Assembly: GCA_029266595.1 (NCBI GenBank) | Contig: JAQSWO010000002.1 | Span: 5,001-58,755, forward strand | Origin: Gammaproteobacteria bacterium | Lineage (GTDB): Bacteria; Pseudomonadota; Gammaproteobacteria; JAURND01 | DNA length: 53,755 nucleotides | Reading direction: 5' to 3' | Shown here: in pieces, positions 35,396 through 43,062 of the stretch | Layout: each line of letters begins with the position of its first letter | How positions within the stretch are numbered: position 1 is the first letter of the stretch | Notes under the pieces: generated by a model | Database searches by the model: none | Told to the model about the DNA's origin: nothing | The model's input: the letters and a program-made list of their open reading frames with translations, nothing else | Translations under genes and position numbers: made by a program

Positions 35396-35418
35396 TCTCT
35401 AAGGGACTGAGCTGCTAC
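35396..35418 (+). repeat. Solo right end of the GTAA-type repeat after envC
   Basis: CTCTAAGGGACTGAGCTGCT then AC matches the family end (CTATCTAGGGRCTGAGCTGTTAC). It is directly followed by GATTTTTTGTAGC, forming a GCTAC/GTAGC hairpin in the short gap between the convergent envC and murI genes. Confidence 0.5.
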
Positions 35419-35433
35419 GATTTTTTGTAGCTT

Positions 35434-36270
35434 CTATCCTATCGACACGTGGCGTATCGCCTCGGGAGATACGCCCAAAAATTGGTTGACCATTCTGACA
35501 AAAGTGGGAGCCAAGTCGGTAACATAGCATTCAATTTGGCGTTCTTTGTAAGCATTCTGTGAAGCATACTGCTGGATGATTTGCACAGTTTGTTTAGTTG
35601 CCTCTTCTGCCGGATCAATTAGGACAACACCAGGCATGATCTCCTCAATCACTTTCCTTAATAAGGGGTAATGCGTACAACCCAAAATCAACGCATCAAT
35701 TTTTTCTTCTTTTAAAGGCCGCAAATATTTTTCCGCTACGGGATAAATAAACGGATCTTCATGCCAACCTTCTTCAATGAGTGGGACAAAAAGTGGGCAA
35801 GCCTGAGCGTATATTAAAAGTCCAGCCTGACCATGAATTTTATAAATTTCATGTTCATACGAGCGACTTTGCACTGTAACCCTGGTGCCTATGATGCCAA
35901 TTTTTTTATATCCTGGCGTGAGTAAAACGGCAGAAACTGCTGATACAGCAGGCTTAATCACGCCTATGACTGGCACCGGTGAAATTTTTTCTATTTCTGA
36001 CAGTGCAATCGCCGAAACTGTATTACACGCAACCACGATCAATTTAACAGAATGATCGAGTAGAAATTGTACACATTCTCTAGCGTAATTTTTTACAATT
36101 TCAGGAGAGCGGTCACCGTAAGGAACGCGTGCAGTATCGCCTAGATATACTAAATCTTCTTGCGGTAGTGCTTTTGCTAAAGCAGTTAGGGCAATTAAAC
36201 CGCCTATACCGGAATCGAAAACGCCTATGGGACGGTTATCTTCTTTTTGAGGTAAAATTTTTGGGGTCAT
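35434..36270 (-). CDS. murI: Glutamate racemase
   Basis: Supplies D-glutamate for peptidoglycan. The 278-residue product has the two catalytic cysteines in VACNTVSAIAL (Cys82) and LILGCTHYPLL (Cys198), and the N-terminal IGVFDSGIGGL with Asp19 and Ser20. LGDTARVPYGDRS and PVIGVIKPAV are also typical. It is convergent with envC (41-bp gap). Upstream DNA holds antitoxin and P-loop remnants. Confidence 0.95.
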   Translation of the reverse strand: MTPKILPQKEDNRPIGVFDSGIGGLIALTALAKALPQEDLVYLGDTARVPYGDRSPEIVKNYARECVQFLLDHSVKLIVVACNTVSAIALSEIEKISPVPVIGVIKPAVSAVSAVLLTPGYKKIGIIGTRVTVQSRSYEHEIYKIHGQAGLLIYAQACPLFVPLIEEGWHEDPFIYPVAEKYLRPLKEEKIDALILGCTHYPLLRKVIEEIMPGVVLIDPAEEATKQTVQIIQQYASQNAYKERQIECYVTDLAPTFVRMVNQFLGVSPEAIRHVSIG

Positions 36271-36376
36271 TTTAATATATGTATGTAACGTACTATAAAA
36301 TGCATAGGATGATATTTGAATTGTCCGAAATAATAACCCAGCTTAAGCTTAGTCTAGTTTTCTCAAGGAGATGCTT

Positions 36377-36529
36377 ATGGAATTCGTCAACATTCACGAA
36401 GCCAAAACTCATTTATCTAAGTATATAGAACGAGTTAATAAAAACCACGAAATAATCGTGATATGGAAAAATGGCGTGCCTGTTGGCCAGCAGTGGTTTT
36501 TCCCGCGCCATTGGGACCAGCAATCATGA
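36377..36529 (+). pseudogene. Truncated Phd/YefM-type antitoxin remnant
   Basis: ATG 36377, with AAGGAG 6 bases upstream, opens a 50-codon frame beginning MEFVNIHEAKTHLSKYIERV and continuing to IIVIWKNGVPVG. This is the DNA-binding half of a Phd-family antitoxin, where NIHEAKTHLSK and NGxPV are conserved. The rest (QQWFFPRHWDQQS) is not Phd-like and is read antisense through the P-loop remnant listed next. No PIN/VapC or RelE toxin follows. The antitoxin was cut at about 36495 by a rearrangement. Confidence 0.7.
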
Positions 36530-36563
36530 TTACACTTGGTTTTCCCTCAAAAACCTCACTCAT
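36435..36563 (-). pseudogene. Zeta-toxin-like P-loop ATPase remnant
   Basis: On the minus strand ATG 36563 opens a 42-residue frame containing EGKPSVIMIAGPNGAGKTTA, the N-terminal Walker A region typical of Zeta-toxin-like kinases and related ATPases. After about residue 28 the frame runs antisense through the Phd remnant and stops at 36435. It starts inside the ilvD stop region (overlapping by 8 bp), so only the first 25 or so codons of the original gene survive. Confidence 0.65.
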
Positions 36564-38235
36564 CCGTCACACAACCTAAGCTAGCAGAGGAAACATTTTT
36601 AATATATTTGCGTAATGTACCACGCTGCGCCTTATAAGATGGCATAACCCACATTTCTTTACGCTTAGCCAACACATCTTCTGTTAAATCTACAGAGATA
36701 CTATTTTCTTCCACATTGATAGTAATGTGGTCTCCATTTTGCAGTAGCGCAATAGGCCCTCCTTCTTGGGCCTCTGGTGTGATGTGACCAATGATAAATC
36801 CATGAGACCCGCCAGAAAACCGACCATCTGTGATCAATGCGACATCTTTACCTAACCCTGCTCCCATAATCAGAGAAGTTGGCTTTAGCATTTCTGGCAT
36901 ACCGGGACCACCTTTGGGCCCGACATAACGAATGACAATAACATCGCCGGGTTTAACTTGATGATTTTCGACTGCAGATACCATCTCATCTTCTGAATCG
37001 AAAACGATGGCTGGACCACTAAAATGCGACCCTTCTTTTCCTGTAATTTTAGCGACTGCGCCATCTGGTGCAAGGTTGCCTTTAAGCATTTGGAGATGAC
37101 CGGTTGTCTTCAATGGATTATGGATTGAGTGAACAATGGATTGCCCCTTAGTTAATCCGGGTAACGATTTTAAATTTTCTTCTATGGTTAATCCGGTTAC
37201 GGTTAAACAACTGCCATCTAAATAGCCTTCTTCTAATAACATCTTCATTACAGCTGGTGTGCCGCCACAATGATGTAAATCCGCCATTTCAAATTTTCCA
37301 CTGGGTTTGAAATCTGCTAATAATGGCACGCGATTACTAACGGCTTGAAAATCTTCTAACGTAAGTGACACACCTACTGAATGCGCCATAGCAATTAGGT
37401 GGATAACGGCATTGGTCGAACCGCCCAAAGCAACTACCATGACCATAGCATTTTCAAAAGCTGCCCTAGTCATGATATCTCTGGGTTTAATATCCTGTTC
37501 TAATATTTTTCGGATAGCTGCACCTGCAATGATACATTCTTGTTGTTTGTCAGGATGCATGGCGGGTGTAGAGGAACTATAAGGCAGACTCATACCTAAA
37601 GCTTCAATCGCAGATGCCATGGTGTTAGCTGTATACATACCCCCACATGCGCCCGCACCAGGACAAGCATGCCGCACGATATCTTTTCGCTGTTGATCAT
37701 CAATAGCGCCTGTCAGATATTCACCATAACTTTGAAAAGCTGAAACAATATCAATGGTCCTTCCTTCACATTTTCCAGGTTGAATAGTTCCTCCGTATAC
37801 CATGATGGCAGGACGATTTAACCGACCCATAGCGATCAAGCACCCTGGCATATTCTTATCACAACCCGGCAGAGCAACTAATGCGTCATACCATTGCGCG
37901 CTCATCACTGTTTCAATGGAATCAGCAATAATGTCGCGTGATTGCAGCGAATATCGCATACCTTCTGTACCCATAGAAATGCCATCACTAACGCCTATGG
38001 TGTTAAATCGCATGCCAACCAGATCTGCTTTTTTAACGCCTTCTCTAACATGACCCGCCAAATCTAATAGGTGCATATTGCAGGGATTCCCTTCAAACCA
38101 AACACTGGCAATACCCACTTGAGCTTTATTTAAATCTTCTTCATTAAGCCCTGTGGCGTATAGCATAGCTTGTGAGGCCCCTTGAGAACGAGGCTGCGTG
38201 ATATTAGAACTGAACTTGTTTAATTTTTGGGCCAA
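36556..38235 (-). CDS. ilvD: Dihydroxy-acid dehydratase
   Basis: Dehydrates the dihydroxy acids to 2-oxoisovalerate and 2-oxo-3-methylvalerate in valine and isoleucine synthesis. The 559-residue product carries three cluster cysteines: Cys52 (GNPCNMH), Cys125 (GCDKNMPG) and Cys197 ([15 protein letters not shown]), the pattern of [2Fe-2S] DHADs. Length and segments such as [12 protein letters not shown] and [20 protein letters not shown] resemble the fungal-mitochondrial/Bacteroidetes/Firmicutes form rather than the 616-residue E. coli enzyme. It is separated from the other ilv genes by a plus-strand unknown gene and a repeat. Confidence 0.95.
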   Translation of the reverse strand: MAQKLNKFSSNITQPRSQGASQAMLYATGLNEEDLNKAQVGIASVWFEGNPCNMHLLDLAGHVREGVKKADLVGMRFNTIGVSDGISMGTEGMRYSLQSRDIIADSIETVMSAQWYDALVALPGCDKNMPGCLIAMGRLNRPAIMVYGGTIQPGKCEGRTIDIVSAFQSYGEYLTGAIDDQQRKDIVRHACPGAGACGGMYTANTMASAIEALGMSLPYSSSTPAMHPDKQQECIIAGAAIRKILEQDIKPRDIMTRAAFENAMVMVVALGGSTNAVIHLIAMAHSVGVSLTLEDFQAVSNRVPLLADFKPSGKFEMADLHHCGGTPAVMKMLLEEGYLDGSCLTVTGLTIEENLKSLPGLTKGQSIVHSIHNPLKTTGHLQMLKGNLAPDGAVAKITGKEGSHFSGPAIVFDSEDEMVSAVENHQVKPGDVIVIRYVGPKGGPGMPEMLKPTSLIMGAGLGKDVALITDGRFSGGSHGFIIGHITPEAQEGGPIALLQNGDHITINVEENSISVDLTEDVLAKRKEMWVMPSYKAQRGTLRKYIKNVSSASLGCVTDE

Positions 38236-38387
38236 AGTATTCTCCTGGAATAGGTCATATGCATACGATTCACCTTTTACTTGTGTTTACAGATAATATT
38301 TCCTTAAGCTTAGGGTGTCATAATATGTATATGTAGCATACAAAACTAACAAAATAGAAGTATAAACCCGACCCATTGGAGCAAAAC

Positions 38388-39368
38388 ATGTCAGGAGAAG
38401 CAAAAAATTCAAGCCAGTATAAAGCGATTAATCAGTTTCTACGGAATTCTAAATCTGTAGATCGTAATGCTTTCGCAAAGGCTGAAGAAAACTACAAGCA
38501 GGCAAAAGAAAAAAAGGGAAATAAACAATTTATTAATGAAGCACAGCTTAAATGGGACAGAGCCTATGCTAATTTGAGATCTTATGGGAATAAAAAGTTA
38601 GGAGAGGAAGATCCTTATCGTCAAGCATATAGACAGTCGTTTAGAGAATACCAAGCTGCAATAAATCCAGATCAAACTATTACTGCTGCAGAAAAAGCCT
38701 ATATAGCTGCGCGTCATGATCATGAAAATCAAGTTGCCGCATGTAACATACGTGATGGATTTATAAAGACATTGGAAAAACTTGGTGTTCTGGCAAAAGA
38801 CGGTTCTATACTGCCCCAGAACAAGTGGGGTAATAGCCAGTTCCAGGGTCAAGAAAGGCAAGCTATGCTTAGCCAGCTTGAGGAATTTGCCCAAAAAATA
38901 AATGACAAGTCTCAAAATGGTTTTAAAGCAGATAACTTGTATATATTGGCTGCAAAATTTAATGACGAAATCAATAACAATCGCTTAGGGCTAGGAAGCG
39001 ATGCCAGAGTATTCCTAAAAACGGTAGCAGGAGGAATGGTAGCAGGAGCGGTCCCTGTTGTTCTTGCCTGTCTACTTGCAAGTCCATCAACAATCGGAGC
39101 AGGTGCAGCAGCAGCATTTTGCCTAGGTGTAGCCAGTTTAATATTAATAACCAGTAGCCTGGCTTACCGCTCTGCACAATCAGATCGATATGAATACGGA
39201 TCTCAGATATCAGAAGCAGCAACACAGCGAGGCTGGTTTGCAGTTAAAAATAATGCGCCTGCTATTGCAGCGGCTCCTGCCGCCAATCATAGTAGCCTTG
39301 AACCAAGGTTGAGGTTGCTGGATGGTGCGCAGCAACGACGGCTGAGCCTAAATTTTTCTCCTATATAA
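38388..39368 (+). CDS. Unknown protein with a two-helix hydrophobic hairpin
   Basis: A 326-residue product without a recognised domain. ATG 38388 is preferred (GGAG six bases upstream); a TTG at 38376 adds four residues. The first 200 residues are polar and helical (NAFAKAEENYKQAKEKKGN, FREYQAAINPDQTITAAEKA). Two strongly hydrophobic segments follow (about residues 212-235 and 240-262, VAGGMVAGAVPVVLACLL and AAAFCLGVASLILITSSLA), then a polar tail. No signal peptide. This polar domain plus late hydrophobic hairpin is common in effectors that insert into host membranes, but that is inference. It interrupts the ilv gene group on the opposite strand. Confidence 0.6.
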   Translation: MSGEAKNSSQYKAINQFLRNSKSVDRNAFAKAEENYKQAKEKKGNKQFINEAQLKWDRAYANLRSYGNKKLGEEDPYRQAYRQSFREYQAAINPDQTITAAEKAYIAARHDHENQVAACNIRDGFIKTLEKLGVLAKDGSILPQNKWGNSQFQGQERQAMLSQLEEFAQKINDKSQNGFKADNLYILAAKFNDEINNNRLGLGSDARVFLKTVAGGMVAGAVPVVLACLLASPSTIGAGAAAAFCLGVASLILITSSLAYRSAQSDRYEYGSQISEAATQRGWFAVKNNAPAIAAAPAANHSSLEPRLRLLDGAQQRRLSLNFSPI

Positions 39369-39424
39369 TGTGGATAAACTGTTGCTTATAAAAGTGTTCA
39401 TGCCTTTTTTAGATTTAGCACAGG

Positions 39425-39729
39425 TAAAATAGATCACCCTCTTGCCGAGAATGGGGAAAATGGTCAGCTTTTAGACCGTCTTTGCGAGGAGTGCAACGCA
39501 CGACGTGGCAATCTAGAAAAAAATCTAACACCCCGTAGGACCCTTCGGGAATATCTAATTCCTGGATTGCTTCGCAAAATTGCTCGCAACGACAGGTAAA
39601 AAGTTCGCTTTAAGACATAGTTGATCCAGAAGCGCAGCATACACGTAGTATGCCAGCACTCTGAGCGCATTTTTCGTCCAAGATCGGCAAAAGATGGCCG
39701 GTTTCTATCTAAGAGGCTGGGCCATTACC
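39425..39729 (+). repeat. Long copy (about 305 bp) of the GTAA-type dispersed repeat
   Basis: Left end GTAAAATAGATCACCCTCTT, then AATGGTCAGCTTTTAGACCG and TCTTTGCGAGGAGTGCAACG. Right end AAGATCGGCAAAAGATGGCC, GGTTTCTATCTAAGAGGCTG, GGCCATTAC. The ends are inverted repeats of each other (GTAA...AGATCA / reverse GTAATGGCCCAGCC). The same order is found inverted at 52903-53241. No direct repeat was found flanking this copy. Confidence 0.75.
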
Positions 39730-39784
39730 ATATCATAGCCCGACGAGGTTGAAGGAGGAATTTTCTCACCCTAACCCGCTATGC

Positions 39785-39820
39785 ATATGCATTCCCATGA
39801 AAGATCAGGGGAATGCATAT
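39785..39820. terminator. Strong hairpin downstream of the ilv operon
   Basis: ATATGCATTCCC (39785-39796) pairs perfectly with GGGAATGCATAT (39809-39820) around a 12-base loop. It lies 48 bp beyond the end of the threonine synthase-LeuA gene. The U-run is better on the plus strand (TTTTGCTTCT), so it may act on either strand; operon end is the likely role. Confidence 0.5.
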
Positions 39821-39867
39821 TTTGCTTCTGCTATTTCCTAAATTTTTACCATACTGGAAAAAAATCA

Positions 39868-41661
39868 TTAAGAAGAAAATCCATTATATGCCACTTCAAA
39901 CGCCTCTATAGAAGCCTGAATAATATCAGGCGAAGTACCACGGCCTAATGAAGAAAAGTTATTTTTCGTTAATTTCAGCTCCACATAAACCACGGCATCA
40001 ACACCTTGGTGGCGTATATCCACTTTGTAATCCGTTAATTTAAAATTTATTTGTTCATCACACGCCTGCCGCAACGCATTAATCACTGCATCCACTGGCC
40101 CAACACCTGTACCATGCGCCTCTTTTTTTGTATCGCCTATTTTTATTTTTACAGTTGCATTCGATGAGCGATCTTTTTCTGCTGTAACACTAAAATCATA
40201 AACGGAAAAAATTTCGTGTAGGGGATGACGTGGCTTTTCCAAAGCGTCTTGTATACTGTCTTGAAAATCAGAAATGGTGATGTGTTTTCCTTTTTGCAAA
40301 ATCTTGTAAAGGATAGATTGAATTTTCAACAGATAATCATCATCGTACTCTGCATTCAGCAATTTATTGAGCTGCTCTTTAATTTGTACGATACTGGGCT
40401 TTTCTTGAAAGAGAATTTTACTCTTATCAGAAAAAATCATATTTTTTCCATTGAAAAAATTACTCTGATAAAGCTGTAAAAATTCTTTTTCATCTGGATA
40501 AATAGTAGGCGGCTTAATGGCTGCTTTTAAAACAATACTCGAATCTTTTAATCCATCACCAGTTAACACGCAAATGACAGTTTTGTTTCTCAGTCCGGTC
40601 AGCTGTGGTGTTTTAATTAATGCGGCAACAGTTGCAGCGGCAGATCCTTCTACAAACAAACTTTCTTCATGAGATAATAAATATTGTGCTTGTAATATTT
40701 CTTCATCGCTGACAGATACAGCGGAGCCTTTAGTACTGTAAATAGCATGTAACGCCTTGATACCATCTATGGGGTTAGGTACAGCAATAGCAGAAGCAAT
40801 GGTGTCTGCACTTTCGAGAGGTGTAATAGTATTTTTTCTTTCATTGTAACTGTTAACAACCGCAGCAGCATTTTGTGCTTGCACCCCCATTAATTGAGGC
40901 ATTGTATTAAGTAACCCTAATTCGCGATATTCCTCAAAGCCTTTAGCATAAGCGGTGATGTTAGTGCCACATCCAATGGGGATGACAACCATATCAGGCG
41001 CTTGAAATAATAATTGATCAATGATTTCAAACGCAGCCGTTTTTTGTCCTTCAACACGATACGCATAGTCTCCTGCCAAATAAAAACCTTTTTTTTCTGC
41101 GATGGTTTTCGCTAATTCCGCCGCGTCATTATAGGTTCCTTTGACTTGTATAATGTGCCCACCAAATGCAATGACTTGTGCAAGTTTGGCAACAGGAACA
41201 CCTTCAGGCACTAAAACATAACACGGCATTTTGGCAGCCGCCGCATAACATGCGCAGGAAGCGGCCATATTTCCAGTGGATGCCAAAATAATTGCTTTAG
41301 CGCCTAGTTCCTTGGCGACTGAAATATCAATAGCAGAACCTCTATCTTTAAATGATCCCGTGGGATTTTTTGATTCAATTTTAAAATATAGGTTTAAACC
41401 AAGACGTTCTCCCAGTGTTTTGCTTTTGACGAGAGGTGTTGCCACCTCTCTTAATGAGACAAATTCAGAAATCTTTTGGATAGGCATTAAAGGTAGATAT
41501 TTTAAAAGACAAGGAGGTGTCGTTTTAAAATACTCTAAATTAAGTTTGGCCTTAATTACCGCCAAATCCATTAAAATTTCCCAGGGATTGTTTTCCCCTG
41601 CAAATACCAAACCATTAGGTTTAACGGGTAGTTTGGTTGTGAAATCTATGATGTTATACAT
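39868..41661 (-). CDS. Threonine-synthase-like PLP enzyme fused to a LeuA allosteric domain
   Basis: A 597-residue two-domain protein. Residues about 60-400 are a fold-type II PLP enzyme of the threonine synthase branch: PLP Lys105 in NPTGSFKDRG, ILASTGNMAASCACYAAA, PIGCGTNITAYAKGFEEY, FVEGSAAATVAAL and CVLTGDGLKD. Residues about 475-595 match the C-terminal LeuA/CimA regulatory domain: DFSVTAEKDRSSNATVKIKI, GTGVGPVDAVINALRQA, VELKL and GRGTSPDIIQASIEAFEVA. That domain binds leucine or isoleucine in isopropylmalate and citramalate synthases. The gene ends the ilvB-N-C operon, the place of a threonine deaminase gene; no ilvA is present. The likely role is a feedback-controlled step towards 2-oxobutanoate or threonine; the reaction is not proven. 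Confidence 0.88.
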   Translation of the reverse strand: MYNIIDFTTKLPVKPNGLVFAGENNPWEILMDLAVIKAKLNLEYFKTTPPCLLKYLPLMPIQKISEFVSLREVATPLVKSKTLGERLGLNLYFKIESKNPTGSFKDRGSAIDISVAKELGAKAIILASTGNMAASCACYAAAAKMPCYVLVPEGVPVAKLAQVIAFGGHIIQVKGTYNDAAELAKTIAEKKGFYLAGDYAYRVEGQKTAAFEIIDQLLFQAPDMVVIPIGCGTNITAYAKGFEEYRELGLLNTMPQLMGVQAQNAAAVVNSYNERKNTITPLESADTIASAIAVPNPIDGIKALHAIYSTKGSAVSVSDEEILQAQYLLSHEESLFVEGSAAATVAALIKTPQLTGLRNKTVICVLTGDGLKDSSIVLKAAIKPPTIYPDEKEFLQLYQSNFFNGKNMIFSDKSKILFQEKPSIVQIKEQLNKLLNAEYDDDYLLKIQSILYKILQKGKHITISDFQDSIQDALEKPRHPLHEIFSVYDFSVTAEKDRSSNATVKIKIGDTKKEAHGTGVGPVDAVINALRQACDEQINFKLTDYKVDIRHQGVDAVVYVELKLTKNNFSSLGRGTSPDIIQASIEAFEVAYNGFSS

Positions 41662-41673
41662 AAAGTTTCCTAT

Positions 41674-42726
41674 TTATTCTCCCGACTGTTCAGGTCTCAA
41701 TTTTCTAACCTGATAACCCACTTGCCAAATTTCTTCTTTGCGCATGGTATCTAGTTCTACTGCAAGGTTTTCTTTGTAATCTTCACGACCGTTTGCATTG
41801 ATCACAACCTCTGCCTCTTTTCCGTTAGCTACACTTTGATAAAGTGAATCGAACACTGGTAGCACTGCATCTCTAAAACGTGGCAACCAATCCAATGCGC
41901 CGCGTTGTGCAGTGGTTGAGCAATTACCAAACATCCAGTCCATACCATTTTCTGCAATTAAAGGGACCAAGCTTTGTGTTAGCTCTTCGACGGTTTCATT
42001 AAATGCTTCGCTAGGTGAATGCCCGTGGTCTCTTAATACTTGGTATTGCGCCGAGATAATGCCAGCCAGTGCGCCCATTAAAACACCACGCTCACCGACT
42101 AAGTCGCTATATACTTCTTTTTTAAATGTGGTTTCAAATAAATATCCAGAGCCTACACCTATTCCCAGTGCTAATACTTTTTCTTTGGCATGACCAGAAT
42201 TATCTTGATGAATCGCAAAGCTAGAATTAATGCCTTTTTTCTGTAGAAATAACTTACGAACGCTACGCCCAGATCCTTTAGGCGCAACCAGTATCACATC
42301 AATATCAGCAGGAGGAATAACGCCTGTTTTATCAGCATATGTGACGGAAAAGCCATGAGAAAAGCATAACGTTTTTCCGGGAGAGAGATATTTTTTTACA
42401 GTTGGCCATAGCTGCATTTGTGCGGCATCTGATAACAAATAACAAATGATGCTCGCTTTTTCACAAGCTTGCTCAATGGGAAATAAATTTTCATTGGGTA
42501 TCCACCCATCCTTAATGGCTTTTTCCCATGAGGATGAGTCTGGCCTTTGCCCTACGATCACATTAAATCCGTTATCTTTTAAGTTGAGTGCTTGTGCTGG
42601 ACCTTGTACGCCATAACCAATAACCGCAATGGTTTCATTTTTTAAAACTTCTCTGGCCTTAGTGAGCGGAAATTCATCCCGAGTGATGACTTGTTCATCG
42701 ATTAGTCCAAATTTCATGACTGGCAT
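41674..42726 (-). CDS. ilvC: Ketol-acid reductoisomerase
   Basis: Isomerises and reduces acetolactate or acetohydroxybutyrate with NAD(P)H in valine and isoleucine synthesis. The 350-residue product has the Rossmann motif GYGVQGPAQALNLKDNG, CFSHGFS, VAPKGSGRSVR, LVGERGVLMGALAG, GHSPSEAFNETVEELTQSL and GALDWLPRF. VAPKGSG, GINSSFAI and the closing WQVGYQVRKLRPE resemble the fungal-mitochondrial (Ilv5) and Bacteroidetes form, unlike the longer class II enzyme of enterobacteria. GGAG lies 8 bases before ATG 42726. The fusion gene begins 12 bp after its stop, the ilvN gene ends 59 bp before its start. Confidence 0.94.
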   Translation of the reverse strand: MPVMKFGLIDEQVITRDEFPLTKAREVLKNETIAVIGYGVQGPAQALNLKDNGFNVIVGQRPDSSSWEKAIKDGWIPNENLFPIEQACEKASIICYLLSDAAQMQLWPTVKKYLSPGKTLCFSHGFSVTYADKTGVIPPADIDVILVAPKGSGRSVRKLFLQKKGINSSFAIHQDNSGHAKEKVLALGIGVGSGYLFETTFKKEVYSDLVGERGVLMGALAGIISAQYQVLRDHGHSPSEAFNETVEELTQSLVPLIAENGMDWMFGNCSTTAQRGALDWLPRFRDAVLPVFDSLYQSVANGKEAEVVINANGREDYKENLAVELDTMRKEEIWQVGYQVRKLRPEQSGE

Positions 42727-42785
42727 ATCATATTTCTCCTAACGTTAAATTTTAGCTAGCGTTTCTCGGAAGAGAATTGCTGAAT

Positions 42786-43052
42786 TTAAGGGAACTGCTG
42801 AATTTTAGGTGCTTGATTACTGACATTAATTTCTAACAATTCAATCATTCGTTTTAATTGCTGCACAACACGCATTGTCGTTTTTTCTTCACTTTCAAAT
42901 GTAAGGCTCAATTGAGATGTTTCCTCTCCGCTCATTTCTTGAACGTTCATATGAATAATATTTAAGCGATTACGAGCGAGTATGCCAGCAATGCGCTGTA
43001 AAACACGAATTTTATTTTCTGTCACCATCGAAATCATATAAGTGTCTTTCAT
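42786..43052 (-). CDS. ilvN: Acetolactate synthase small (regulatory) subunit, short form
   Basis: An ACT-domain protein of 88 residues that gives acetolactate synthase its feedback control. YMISMVTENKIRVLQRIAGI and LARNRLNIIHMNVQEMSGEE form the ACT fold, with the Asn-rich effector-binding turn. It lacks the second domain of the 160-residue IlvH, so it is like the short IlvM/IlvN subunits. It lies 10 bp after ilvB and is certainly co-transcribed. The symbol follows position; ilvM would be equally defensible. Confidence 0.88.
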   Translation of the reverse strand: MKDTYMISMVTENKIRVLQRIAGILARNRLNIIHMNVQEMSGEETSQLSLTFESEEKTTMRVVQQLKRMIELLEINVSNQAPKIQQFP

Positions 43053-43062
43053 TACCTATTCC

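Larger units (their letters stand above)
39369..39867. other. About 500-bp gap occupied by a long repeat copy and a hairpin
   Basis: No gene is supported. A long copy of the GTAA-type repeat fills 39425-39729, and a 12-bp-stem hairpin lies at 39785-39820. A 68-codon minus-strand frame here (39464-39670) is part of the repeat and not a gene. Confidence 0.7.

Noticed and set aside
35414-35431. GCTAC-gattttttG-TAGC hairpin between envC and murI as a terminator
   Set aside because: The T-run is in the loop rather than after the stem, and the stem is only five base pairs.
39464-39670. 68-codon minus-strand frame (MRSECWHTTCMLRFW...)
   Set aside because: It lies wholly inside the dispersed repeat, and a similar frame (MSSECSHTICMLGFW at 52959) appears in the other long copy. 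This reflects the repeat, not a gene.
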